Shown one piece after another: positions 13,933-21,745 of a stretch of 36,104 bases of DNA (positions within the stretch are counted from its first letter, which is position 1; every line of letters begins with the position of its first letter). Source of the DNA: Promethearchaeum sp. (GTDB lineage Archaea > Asgardarchaeota > Lokiarchaeia > Sigyniarchaeales > Promethearchaeaceae); NCBI GenBank assembly GCA_030613185.1, contig JAUWMK010000003.1, forward strand, positions 1-36,104. Direction: 5' to 3'. The position numbers were made by a program, and so were the translations under genes. The notes below the pieces were generated by a model. It worked only from the letters and a program-made list of their open reading frames with translations, did no database searches and was not told the DNA's origin.

Positions 13933-14229
13933 TTACCCTTTTTCTAATTGTTGCTTTTCTAATTCTTCATTTTTCTCAGGTTTTGGCCAAAATTCTATTA
14001 CAACAAGTATTGCCGAAACTTGACCCCAAATGAAGAATATCCATGCAATAATTTCGATTATTTTATGGACTAAATAAAGGGAACTAAAAATTATTACATT
14101 AAAATTTATCAATAAAATAAATATAAGAAATATAGCCGAAAAAGACGCGTATATACCTAAATATGCTAAAAGGTTGAATCCATTCTCTTTTATTTGTTCG
14201 TTCTTTTCTTGTTTTTGCTTTTTAGTCAT
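13933..14229 (-). CDS. Small membrane protein, two TM helices
   Basis: 98 residues with a charged N-terminus (MTKKQKQEKNEQIKEN), two hydrophobic helices (about 22-45 and 55-78) and a Glu/Lys-rich tail. The start overlaps the previous stop (TAATG) behind an AGGGG SD. No family recognised. It fits the series of small membrane proteins in this operon. Confidence 0.7.
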   Translation of the reverse strand: MTKKQKQEKNEQIKENGFNLLAYLGIYASFSAIFLIFILLINFNVIIFSSLYLVHKIIEIIAWIFFIWGQVSAILVVIEFWPKPEKNEELEKQQLEKG

Positions 14230-14573
14230 TATTTTTTCCCCTTTGAAATTTTTTTCTGTTTTTTTTCCAATTGTTTAAAATATTTTTTTGGTGTTCCTGG
14301 TGTCGATTGCGAAAGAGTTTTCTGTTTTTTTACTTTTTTTATTTTTTTAACTTTCTTTATTTTCTTAGTTTTTTTCTTTCGTTCCTCTGCTTTTTCTATC
14401 TGATCATCAGTTCTTCTAGGCCGACGTTTATGTGCTGAAATTCGATAGGCTTTTGAATATTTCATTGTATATCCTTTTACCTCATGTTTTTTGCGTCTCC
14501 ATGTATCTTCAGAGCGCGAAACTTTAGTCCATTTTTGGCCTTTATACCGACCTTTCTTTGTTTTTTTTGCCAA
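14229..14573 (-). CDS. Lysine-rich basic protein
   Basis: 114 residues from TTG 14573 (GGGG SD 6 nt upstream; a TTG at 14588 overlaps the SD). The N-terminal half is rich in Arg/Lys/Tyr/Trp (GRYKGQKWTKVSRSEDTW) and the C-terminal half is a Lys repeat (KKTKKIKKVKKIKKVKK) like a histone H1 tail. It does not carry the motif of the three neighbouring basic proteins. Probably binds element DNA or RNA. Confidence 0.65.
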   Translation of the reverse strand: MAKKTKKGRYKGQKWTKVSRSEDTWRRKKHEVKGYTMKYSKAYRISAHKRRPRRTDDQIEKAEERKKKTKKIKKVKKIKKVKKQKTLSQSTPGTPKKYFKQLEKKQKKISKGKK

Positions 14574-14604
14574 TTTGATCCCCTTCAATTTTATTTTAAA
14601 AAGT

Positions 14605-15450
14605 TTAAACTTTCCCAGTTGCGATATATTTTTTTGACTTTTTCATTACCCCTTTGCGAATATCTTTGAAATACTTTTTCTGTTCTGGATTTTCTTCTTT
14701 TTTGATCGATTCTTTCAATTTTTTATTTTCTTTTTCTACTCTCAATCGTCTTTCGTTTCTTAGCCAACATTCAGATAATTTATTTCTATTTGTGCTAGTT
14801 CCAACCTTATTATATTCGCGATTAAATAATTTAATAAGATCGTCGGTTTCGCCATGAAAATTATTCAATTTTTTAATTGCTTCTTTCAATTGTGGCACAT
14901 ATTCTTTATCTCTTTCTAAAGAGTGTTTTCTACTCCATTCAGCCTCTTCTTTATCATATTTTTCTCTATCTTTTTTACGTTGTGCTATTTCTTTTTTTTC
15001 TTTGGCTTCTAATCTTTTTGCATTCCGATCAAATGCTTCTTTTAATTTCTTTCTATTTTCTGCTATCTTAATACGACCATAATGATAATTATAAACTTTT
15101 ACCAGTCCCATTCCACTCTTACAAAGATTTAGTTTGGTAATTGCGTCTTTTAATTTCTTTGCGTCTTTTTCCTTTTTCAGTTTCAAATCTGCGTCTTTTT
15201 CCTTCTTAGTTTTCATCCCATAGCCTCTCGTATCGACTTTTGGGTAATCGAAACTTCCAGGTTTCTTTTTCCATCTTTCATCTTTAATTACTTTTTTAGA
15301 AGTTGTTTTTGAATCTCTAGTTCGCGCTTGTTCAGATCGAGTTTTTTGAAACTTTTTTGCTTCTTTAACACTTAATTCTTTTCGTTTTTTCTTCACTACT
15401 ACATTCTTCTTTTTGGTTGTTTTTTTCCTGGTTGCTTTCTTTTTTCCCAT
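14605..15450 (-). CDS. Basic protein with KTTSKKVI motif and internal duplication
   Basis: 281 residues, very Lys-rich. Residues about 38-78 carry the shared motif: ARTRDSKTTSKKVIKD, RW, P, then FDYPKVDTRGYG. The C-terminal part has a roughly 50-residue unit twice (LKDAITKLN...YNYHYGRIK...NRKKLKEAFDRNAKRL and LKEAIKKLN...FNREYNKVG...NRNKLSECWLRNERRL), both predicted helical. SD AAGGAG precedes the ATG. First and largest of three paralogues, probably a nucleoprotein of the packaged genome. Confidence 0.7.
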   Translation of the reverse strand: MGKKKATRKKTTKKKNVVVKKKRKELSVKEAKKFQKTRSEQARTRDSKTTSKKVIKDERWKKKPGSFDYPKVDTRGYGMKTKKEKDADLKLKKEKDAKKLKDAITKLNLCKSGMGLVKVYNYHYGRIKIAENRKKLKEAFDRNAKRLEAKEKKEIAQRKKDREKYDKEEAEWSRKHSLERDKEYVPQLKEAIKKLNNFHGETDDLIKLFNREYNKVGTSTNRNKLSECWLRNERRLRVEKENKKLKESIKKEENPEQKKYFKDIRKGVMKKSKKYIATGKV

Positions 15451-15472
15451 TTTTTGATTTACTCCTTATTTT

Positions 15473-15507
15473 AGGTTAGATAACTTAATTTTAAGTTAGG
15501 TGACTTA
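15473..15507. promoter_or_regulatory. Repeat/palindrome in an intra-operon gap, possible internal promoter
   Basis: Two direct repeats, GGTTAGATAACTTA (15473-15486) and AGTTAGGTGACTTA (15494-15507), have a 21-bp period, about two DNA turns. Between them lies the palindrome AACTTAATTTTAAGTT (15482-15497). On the minus strand a TATA-like TTTATAAT follows at about 15506-15516. This 75-nt gap is among the longest inside the operon, so an internal, regulated promoter for the 281-residue gene is likely. Confidence 0.5.
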
Positions 15508-15525
15508 TTATAAATAAAAAAAAGG

Positions 15526-15981
15526 TTATTTATTCGTGAGTTTTTCTAATTTCTTAATTTGCTTTTTAATTTTTTTTTTCTTTTCAGGATCTTTTTCTTT
15601 TCGATAAGAACTTGTTAGAGTTTTTAGTCTAGAAGTTCTATCGTGCTTTCGTTGATCCATTGTTTTGTCTTTCGCTATATTTTTTCCCCGACCTTTTGTA
15701 TCTACTCCAGGATAATCAAATTTTCCAGGTTCTTTTTTCCATCTTGCGTCTCGAATAACTTTTTTAGAAGTTGTTTTTGAATCTCTAGTTCGCGCTTGTT
15801 TAGACCTGGTTTCTTGATGTTTTCGTGCTTTGGCGATAGGAAATACTTTTCGTTTTATTTTTTTCGGAGTTACTACTCTAGTATGTTTTTTACCTTCACT
15901 GTCAAAAGTAATTTCGACGGCCCGTCTTTCTCCCCGAATCTTTTTTGTTGTGAAATAATTTTTATTTTCCAGTTTTTTCAC
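15526..15981 (-). CDS. Basic protein with KTTSKKVI motif
   Basis: About 150 residues. It shares ARTRDSKTTSKKVIRD, RW, P, FDYPGVDTKGRG with its two neighbours (about residues 61-103). A short beta-like N-terminus (RAVEITFDSEGKKHT) and a Lys-rich helical C-terminus flank it. There is no ATG. GTG 15981 lies within the sequence GAGGTG, which more likely is the SD; CTG at 15972 then stands 6 nt downstream of it and may be the true start. It overlaps the end of the preceding gene by 11-20 nt. Confidence 0.65.
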   Translation of the reverse strand: MKKLENKNYFTTKKIRGERRAVEITFDSEGKKHTRVVTPKKIKRKVFPIAKARKHQETRSKQARTRDSKTTSKKVIRDARWKKEPGKFDYPGVDTKGRGKNIAKDKTMDQRKHDRTSRLKTLTSSYRKEKDPEKKKKIKKQIKKLEKLTNK

Positions 15982-16450
15982 CTCTTTTATCGATAATTTT
16001 TTTTAAACTTTTTTTATTTTTTTTAATTTTTAGTCTTCGTTCTTCTATTTTAACCCTTAATTTTTCTCTATTTTTTTCATCTTTCGCGTTCTTTAAATCA
16101 TATAATTCACCGCGTAATTCGCGATTATTATGTTTCAATCGATCTTCAGCATGTTTTTTCTTTCTATTATATTCGTTTTCCTTTTCTCTTTTTAGTTTAC
16201 GTTCATATTCTGGATCTCTTCCATAGCCTTTTGTATCTACTCCAGGATAATCAAAATTACCAGGAGAATATACCCAACGCGAATCTTTAATAACTTTTTT
16301 TGAAGTTGTTCTAGCGTCTCTTGATCGCGCTTTTCCTGGTCTACTTTTTTGAAGAAAATTTGCAACACTTGACGGAATTTTCATAATTTTTAATCGCTTT
16401 TTTTTCGTATTTTTTGATTTTTTTCCTGGTTTTTTTGTTTTCATTTTCAT
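15962..16450 (-). CDS. Basic protein with KTTSKKVI motif
   Basis: 162 residues. A Lys-rich N-terminus is followed by KARSRDARTTSKKVIKD, RW, P, FDYPGVDTKGYG (about 38-79), then a charged helix rich in Arg/Lys/Glu. SD AAGG precedes the ATG at 16450. It is the first of the three paralogues on the transcript, directly past the ATPase gene; the shared block (about 40 residues) suggests common binding to one partner or to DNA. Confidence 0.7.
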   Translation of the reverse strand: MKMKTKKPGKKSKNTKKKRLKIMKIPSSVANFLQKSRPGKARSRDARTTSKKVIKDSRWVYSPGNFDYPGVDTKGYGRDPEYERKLKREKENEYNRKKKHAEDRLKHNNRELRGELYDLKNAKDEKNREKLRVKIEERRLKIKKNKKSLKKIIDKRGEKTGK

Positions 16451-16474
16451 TCATTGCCTTCTTTTTTCGGTATT

Positions 16475-18151
16475 TTATGGCTTTATCAATATTCGTTTAT
16501 TGCTTTTCCTTGTAAAACTTTGAATTTCTTCAGGAGAAAACGAATATTTGTAGAGTTTCTTTGTATAAAAATTATAAATATCAGCCCAACACTCGACTAC
16601 TTTCTTCTTTTTTAATAATTTTTGGGCTTCAATGATCTCGGGCGCGAACTCAGTTATTTTGACAGATTTTGACCTCCCCTTAAACCCAAAACACTTTATT
16701 GAAACTGTTGCTATCTTATTGTTTTTATAATGAAGGATGAGATCTGGTTTTCCCCATTCACCGTTATGAACAACTTTCTTAATTTCTGGATCTTTTTCGT
16801 ATTTTGCTTTACGATAGAGTTCAAAATCCGTCCCAAAAATATTAGAAATATGACCGGCCATTTTTGACCTGATTTTAGTAAAAACGCTTTGGTCATTGGG
16901 ATATGTATCAGAAAATCTTGACTTCAATCCTTCATTATCTGTTAATTGTTCATTCGTTAATTGTGGTTTTTCATACATTTCTTTATAAATTGCAATGTCG
17001 CGCTCTTTAGTTTTCCAGTTTTTAAAATCCATTTTTTCAAGTGTTTCAAGTATCTCAAGGATGTTTACTTGGAACTCATTGCTTGTATCGAATTGCTTCT
17101 TTGTTATGATTTTTTTGACTTCTGCTTCGGATTTGAATTGTTTTTTATATAATCGATAAGTTCTATTAAATAATTTTGGCATATCGGTAGTAGTTAGAGT
17201 AGGAATATTTGTATTGTCGAGCCAGGTATTTAATTCTTTTTTTGATGTTCCGTCCCAACCATTTTCTATAGCAATTTCTAATAAAATTTGAGCATATTTT
17301 TCTAATTTTTTACTTTTTTTCTTTCGATCAATCCCGGAAGCACCTTCACCCTCTCTTAAATCATCAAAGGATTTTCTTTTTAGTGTATAATAATTATTAT
17401 TTTCCATAAATTTAATCGCGGAAGCCATTTCCATCCGAACGTATCCTAAAGGAATATATCCTTCTGATTTAAGTCTGGATTTACAATATAAAATTGCGCG
17501 ACCTTCTGTTTTTGAAAAATCACCAGTTTCCCTATATAATTTCGCGCCTTTTTTCCCAAATCCGAACGGTTGAAGTGCATAATCACATCCATTTATTTGA
17601 GTTACAACAGGACAGGAAATTACTAACGAAATGCCAGTAAATCGCGCCCGATTAACTAAATTCCCCAATTGTTTATATGTTGTGCGCGCACCTTCACCTT
17701 GAAGTTCATCGTTTTCATCCTGTAAAATCATTGTAAAATTCTCAACATTTGAATAGGCCTCAAGCGTTTCGGGGGATTTAAAAGTCCATTTATGTTTTGC
17801 ATCACGATCCCATAATTCTTTATGCTTTTTTGCATAATAAAGAAATATTTTTACAGCATAAGTTGATTTTCCCGAATCTTGCTCACCCAATAGAATGATG
17901 TTTAAATTTGAATTTTGTTTGGGATCCCCTGAACATTTTCTAACTCGGTAATCGATATAATTCATAAGGCGTAAGGTGACATCATTTTGAATTGCGCGCG
18001 CAAACAATTCATTTCTTTCACACATATTTACAATATATTCTTCTTGAATAGGTGTCATTTCCCAATTGGTAAAGAGATATCTTTGCCAATTCCAAATTTT
18101 CTTTGTTGAAAATTTTGCTGCTGCTTCTATCTGTGCAAATATCTCACTCAT
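16475..18151 (-). CDS. P-loop ATPase (FtsK-HerA-like) with possible nuclease-like C-terminus
   Basis: 558 residues. Walker A is GEQDSGKST (89-97) and Walker B is FTMILQDENDE (139-149). The following NRARFTGISLVIS (167-179) has the 'R--GisliiS' pattern seen after Walker B in FtsK-HerA and Zot-type motors. The middle is helical. Near the C-terminus, GKPDLILHY (467) and VSIKCF (483) resemble a PD-(D/E)xK core, but Ser stands where the second acidic residue should be, so it is probably inactive or a DNA-binding relic. The likely role is packaging or translocation of element DNA in a membrane-containing particle; a conjugative pump is the alternative. Confidence 0.75.
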   Translation of the reverse strand: MSEIFAQIEAAAKFSTKKIWNWQRYLFTNWEMTPIQEEYIVNMCERNELFARAIQNDVTLRLMNYIDYRVRKCSGDPKQNSNLNIILLGEQDSGKSTYAVKIFLYYAKKHKELWDRDAKHKWTFKSPETLEAYSNVENFTMILQDENDELQGEGARTTYKQLGNLVNRARFTGISLVISCPVVTQINGCDYALQPFGFGKKGAKLYRETGDFSKTEGRAILYCKSRLKSEGYIPLGYVRMEMASAIKFMENNNYYTLKRKSFDDLREGEGASGIDRKKKSKKLEKYAQILLEIAIENGWDGTSKKELNTWLDNTNIPTLTTTDMPKLFNRTYRLYKKQFKSEAEVKKIITKKQFDTSNEFQVNILEILETLEKMDFKNWKTKERDIAIYKEMYEKPQLTNEQLTDNEGLKSRFSDTYPNDQSVFTKIRSKMAGHISNIFGTDFELYRKAKYEKDPEIKKVVHNGEWGKPDLILHYKNNKIATVSIKCFGFKGRSKSVKITEFAPEIIEAQKLLKKKKVVECWADIYNFYTKKLYKYSFSPEEIQSFTRKSNKRILIKP

Positions 18152-18152
18152 T

Positions 18153-18731
18153 TTACATTACTGGCCCCTTGTTTATTTTAGACGATCCTTTTTGCATTTG
18201 TTCATATTCTTTTTGTTTTTTATGAAATGAAGGTGCTAATTTGTTTTGAATGAAATTGGCAAAAGATGATGATGCTTGAGATTGCATTCCCATCATTGCA
18301 TATTCTAAAAGTTCTTCCCTATTTAGAATACCTGCATAATGTTCGCTATAGCAATCCCAGAAATATTCGACATATTTGAAAGTTAAATCGGAAACCACTT
18401 CACGTTTTTTTTTATATGATGATGGAGAATTCAATCGCCAAATTAGGATTTGTCTAACTCGCGACATCCTATGTTTATTAAGATTCGAAGCATCGGCAAC
18501 CAATTCAATTGATGATGTTATTGAACTCGGATCGAGAAATATTATGGATTTTTTTTGAGTAAGATAATTTTCAACCTGGTTAACAAAAGCGAATAATTCT
18601 TGGATTTGATCTAAAAATTCTTTTTTTTTAGCCTCGTTTTTTATAGTGCGTTCTTTTTGCATTAAAGAAACTTGCATTATATTTCGCGTTATATTTTCGA
18701 TTGTTTCAGGATCGTCACTACCATATCTCAT
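18153..18731 (-). CDS. Hypothetical helical protein, ATPase-linked
   Basis: 192 residues, all helical in appearance, no motif recognised. A coiled-coil-like N-terminus (NEAKKKEFLDQIQELFAFVN) is followed by a basic middle (LNKHRMSRVRQILIWRLN) and an amphipathic C-terminus. SD GGAGGAT is strong. It is 1 nt ahead of the ATPase gene, so it could be a partner of the motor such as an adaptor (inference). Confidence 0.65.
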   Translation of the reverse strand: MRYGSDDPETIENITRNIMQVSLMQKERTIKNEAKKKEFLDQIQELFAFVNQVENYLTQKKSIIFLDPSSITSSIELVADASNLNKHRMSRVRQILIWRLNSPSSYKKKREVVSDLTFKYVEYFWDCYSEHYAGILNREELLEYAMMGMQSQASSSFANFIQNKLAPSFHKKQKEYEQMQKGSSKINKGPVM

Positions 18732-18737
18732 TGTTAT

Positions 18738-19577
18738 TTATCCTCCTTTTTTCATCGAAGCGTAAATAGATAATCCTCCCAATATGAGCCCGACTATGAA
18801 TAAAATTATGGATGTTAGATTTGCTTTTTCAAATTGAAAATTTCGTTTAAGAATATTATCAAATTCTCCATCGTGCAACATTCCAATCAGTTCTTTATCC
18901 CGTTTTTCACTCAATTGTTTGTCTTTTTTTTTTAAATCGATTTGTTGATCACCAATTGTATCCCGAAGTGGTTGGTCTTGATCTACCGCCAAATGGGTCA
19001 TAAATGCCAATGATTTAATTCTCGCTTGTTGTAGTGATTTATCTTTGAGTCGTTTAGATGTGTCGAGCAAAATGCTTTCTACAAAAAACGCGATGTTTCC
19101 GTTGATAATTCCGATTAAATCTAAATTTATATAGGCAAGTCTTAACAATATATCGTATTCTATCGGGGATCGTCTTTTTTCGTGTTTTAAACATTTTTCT
19201 TTTGCAACTAAATAAAAACACCCCGTTATTTTTCCCAACGGATCTTTTTCTTTAAGTTCCTCATCGTCATATTCATAATTAGGATCGCTAACTCTCACAA
19301 TTGACTTCACTCCGCGATAATAGAGAAATAGCGATTCGTCTTCTAAAAGTTTATATTGAGACTTAGAAAAGAATTTTGGAAATTGTGTTTTTATAAATTC
19401 TTTTCCTTTAAGATCATTGCATTTTTCATAATCGATGTTAATTTCCTCTTTAGAACCTCCAGTTGTTTCTTCTAAAAATAGAGAAGATATCTTTCTTCCT
19501 ATTTCCTTTAATTTGTTTGTTTTTTTAACGGTCTTTTTACGGGTTTTTTCTTTTTTTGTTTTTGTTGTACTAGACAT
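18738..19577 (-). CDS. Tail-anchored membrane protein with IGRKISSL motif
   Basis: 279 residues. A Lys-rich start (SSTTKTKKEKTRKKTVKKTN) is followed by LKEIGRKISSLFLEETTGGS, which is repeated in a 68-residue neighbour. The middle is a soluble mixed region. The last 25 residues are one TM helix (LTSIILFIVGLILGGLSIYASMKKGG), so most of the protein faces the cytoplasm or particle interior. Its start overlaps the previous stop. Possibly a matrix-like link between genome and membrane; inference. Confidence 0.65.
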   Translation of the reverse strand: MSSTTKTKKEKTRKKTVKKTNKLKEIGRKISSLFLEETTGGSKEEINIDYEKCNDLKGKEFIKTQFPKFFSKSQYKLLEDESLFLYYRGVKSIVRVSDPNYEYDDEELKEKDPLGKITGCFYLVAKEKCLKHEKRRSPIEYDILLRLAYINLDLIGIINGNIAFFVESILLDTSKRLKDKSLQQARIKSLAFMTHLAVDQDQPLRDTIGDQQIDLKKKDKQLSEKRDKELIGMLHDGEFDNILKRNFQFEKANLTSIILFIVGLILGGLSIYASMKKGG

Positions 19578-20154
19578 TTGATTTTACCTCTTCCGTTATA
19601 GTTTTCATTTTGGGCGCGAGTTCCTTCACTTCTATTTCAAATTTTTCCTTAAAGATATTGGATTCGTCAATAGAAAATGATGTCGCACCATTTTTATAGG
19701 ACCAATACAGAGTAGAGAAAAGTTCGGAATTTATAATTAAAGATAGAAGGCCCTTTGGGGACTTAACAAGGGTGGCATTATCCGGATCGCATTGTATTAA
19801 ATATTCGAAGTGATCATTACCGACCTTAATAATTGATTTTATCGAATCCAAAATTTGTTGCTCTTTTTCATATTCTACCTGTAATAATTTTATCCAAAAA
19901 TACATGAGAACCATTCCCAGGACTAAGAACACCATATAAACAAATGCAAAAATCAATACTTGATTTTGAAGATCGATGAATTCATCTAAAGTAATGAGTT
20001 CTTGCGAATATTGGTTCGCGACCATTGTCAGTTTAATTAAAACGTATGTTTCACCGATCATAAAACCAAATAGCATGAAATAAACTAATAATTGTTGTCG
20101 ATGAAATCTATCCATCTTTTTTAATTTATCTTTTAAAACTTCTATTGTGTTCAT
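19570..20154 (-). CDS. Membrane protein, two TM helices
   Basis: 194 residues. A short N-terminus is followed by two TM helices (about 19-42 and 66-90) and a large charged domain of about 100 residues (EYEKEQQILDSIKSII...). SD AAAGGG. The start abuts the previous stop. No family recognised. Same general plan as its neighbour: membrane anchor plus an interior domain. Confidence 0.7.
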   Translation of the reverse strand: MNTIEVLKDKLKKMDRFHRQQLLVYFMLFGFMIGETYVLIKLTMVANQYSQELITLDEFIDLQNQVLIFAFVYMVFLVLGMVLMYFWIKLLQVEYEKEQQILDSIKSIIKVGNDHFEYLIQCDPDNATLVKSPKGLLSLIINSELFSTLYWSYKNGATSFSIDESNIFKEKFEIEVKELAPKMKTITEEVKSNV

Positions 20155-20357
20155 TGTTTTTTACCCTTTGTTTTTTGCTTAATCTTACTTTTTAAGATAT
20201 TGGCACTCGTATCAATAGCAAAATCAACCATTTCATCTTCGGATTTCCCGGTTGTTTCAAAAATCAGAGATGATATTTTTCTTCCTATCTTTTTGATTTT
20301 TTTTGTATTGATTTTTTTCTTTTTTTTTGTTTTCTTTATTTTCTTTGCTTGAGCCAT
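20151..20357 (-). CDS. Small basic protein sharing IGRKISSL motif
   Basis: 68 residues: Lys-rich N-terminus (MAQAKKIKKTKKKK), then IKKIGRKISSLIFETTGKSEDEM, and a Lys-rich tail. The middle matches residues about 25-45 of the 279-residue tail-anchored protein two genes downstream (IGRKISSL, then F, ETTG-S). SD AGAGG. It may compete for or dock to the same partner. Confidence 0.65.
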   Translation of the reverse strand: MAQAKKIKKTKKKKKINTKKIKKIGRKISSLIFETTGKSEDEMVDFAIDTSANILKSKIKQKTKGKKQ

Positions 20358-20362
20358 TAGAT

Positions 20363-20575
20363 TTACCTCTTTTTAAAACCTCTAAAAATTGTATTAATTA
20401 AAATTGCAATTATGATCGCTCCTGTCATGGTGACGAAAGTCATTAAATGAATTGGAATGATGGGGGTGACATAACTCGATCCTTTTGAAATTATTACTAT
20501 CCCAGCAATTAAAGCCATGAAAAATGCTGTTAAAACACCCGAAATTAATATGTTGAGATTTTTATTTTTACTCAT
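20363..20575 (-). CDS. Small protein with two TM helices; candidate capsid protein
   Basis: 70 residues: short polar start, TM helix (ILISGVLTAFFMALIAGIVII), a Pro-containing turn (YVTPIIPIH), a second TM helix (MTGAIIIAILINTIF) and a basic tail FRGFKKR. Fusellovirus-type spindle viruses build their shells from proteins of this size and topology, so it is a candidate major capsid protein, but other small membrane proteins look similar. SD AGGTGAT. Confidence 0.6.
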   Translation of the reverse strand: MSKNKNLNILISGVLTAFFMALIAGIVIISKGSSYVTPIIPIHLMTFVTMTGAIIIAILINTIFRGFKKR

Positions 20576-21140
20576 TGATTATCACCTTTTGAATTTGAAT
20601 AAAAGAGATTGCTAATGCCGAACCGAACAGAATTAGAAAACTCACAGTTAAGAGAACATTTTTCGAAATAATCGTTGCTATAAAAATTGCAATAATCCGA
20701 GTGGTAATTTTCAACACACAATAAATAAGAAGAAAAGTATACCAGGAATCATTTCCAATATTTGTATTTAATATCCAGATTAATCCTACAACTTGAGCAA
20801 AAGCGTTTAGAATTATTGCAATTAATTCGCTTAGCATGGCATTTAGATCGGGCATTTTATTTAAATCCGTAATGCCTTTTTTTGAAAATTTAAAGGCCCT
20901 ATTGATTAAAGCAACTGTGATAAAACTCGCGATAATTGCCAAACATGATGAAATAATCGAATATAACATAATAAAACTTATTTTGGAATAAATATCCATT
21001 TCTTCCGATAGATAAAGTGGATAGTATAATACCCAAAAAATCAACACCCCAAAAATAAATTTGAAAATTATATTGACGATTCTGTCTCCCCAAAGAGGCG
21101 CGTTTTTGCCTCTATATTTTTTGTTTTTGGATCGATCCAT
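20568..21140 (-). CDS. Polytopic membrane protein, about five TM helices
   Basis: 190 residues with hydrophobic helices near 21-44, 52-80, 97-122, 129-157 and 164-186, and a basic N-terminus (MDRSKNKKYRGK). A strong GGAGGT SD precedes the ATG. No catalytic residues or family signature seen. Probably a particle or cell membrane component encoded with its neighbours. Confidence 0.7.
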   Translation of the reverse strand: MDRSKNKKYRGKNAPLWGDRIVNIIFKFIFGVLIFWVLYYPLYLSEEMDIYSKISFIMLYSIISSCLAIIASFITVALINRAFKFSKKGITDLNKMPDLNAMLSELIAIILNAFAQVVGLIWILNTNIGNDSWYTFLLIYCVLKITTRIIAIFIATIISKNVLLTVSFLILFGSALAISFIQIQKVIINE

Positions 21141-21143
21141 TAT

Positions 21144-21623
21144 TTATTTTACCTCCGTTAAATAGTAAAAACATAAATTGAACACAAATAGGAATAGAAT
21201 TGTTGAAATTATCCAAATCGGTTGAAACGTTTCCAAATACAACGAAATCAGGGTAGGATAACTGAAAAATTTCAGAATTTTTAACGTTAAATTCACATTT
21301 GTAAATGTTTCAGGGTGATTTATCAATAAAAATACAAATGACCCTAAACAAAGAATGATCACCGAATAGAAGAACGATAGAGTTAGGGTTTTTAGCATTA
21401 TTTTAAATTTATATTGATTCGAGAGTATTATGATTGTAAAAATCAATCCGATTGTCGTCATGATAATTGCGGACCAAGACATAATATTTGCTGCATCAAC
21501 AATTCCAATTTCGGTTAGTGTATTTTGAAAATTGGAAGTAAATATGGGTAGAATTAATTGACAAAGTAGAATTCCCGAAAATCCTGAAATTAAACTAATT
21601 AGGATTATGTTATAGAATTTCAT
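21144..21623 (-). CDS. Polytopic membrane protein, four TM helices
   Basis: 159 residues with four TM helices (about 1-24, 45-70, 80-105, 133-158) and short loops. The start is ATG 21623 with SD GGGAGGG; a TTG at 21638 lies inside the SD region. The ATG overlaps the stop of the 40-residue gene as TAATG. No family recognised. Confidence 0.7.
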   Translation of the reverse strand: MKFYNIILISLISGFSGILLCQLILPIFTSNFQNTLTEIGIVDAANIMSWSAIIMTTIGLIFTIIILSNQYKFKIMLKTLTLSFFYSVIILCLGSFVFLLINHPETFTNVNLTLKILKFFSYPTLISLYLETFQPIWIISTILFLFVFNLCFYYLTEVK

Positions 21624-21745
21624 TAAATTCCCTCCCAAGGATTAGGATCTAATGGAAAACTATATCTATACGCTAAAATAGATAAAAACGCAATTAATAT
21701 CCCCATTCCGATGATTTGAATTGTTTTTTTGTGTTTTTCTTTCAT
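21623..21745 (-). CDS. Very small single-TM protein (40 aa)
   Basis: 40 residues: MKEKHKKTIQII, one TM helix (GMGILIAFLSILAYRY) and a Pro/Trp tail (DPNPWEGI). Overlap junctions on both sides (ATGA with the protease gene, TAATG with the next) support it. The type resembles small virion membrane peptides, without a specific match. Confidence 0.65.
   Translation of the reverse strand: MKEKHKKTIQIIGMGILIAFLSILAYRYSFPLDPNPWEGI

Noticed and set aside
16711-16896. Overlapping leftward frame in the ATPase gene
   Set aside because: Out-of-frame shadow inside a strongly supported gene; no SD.
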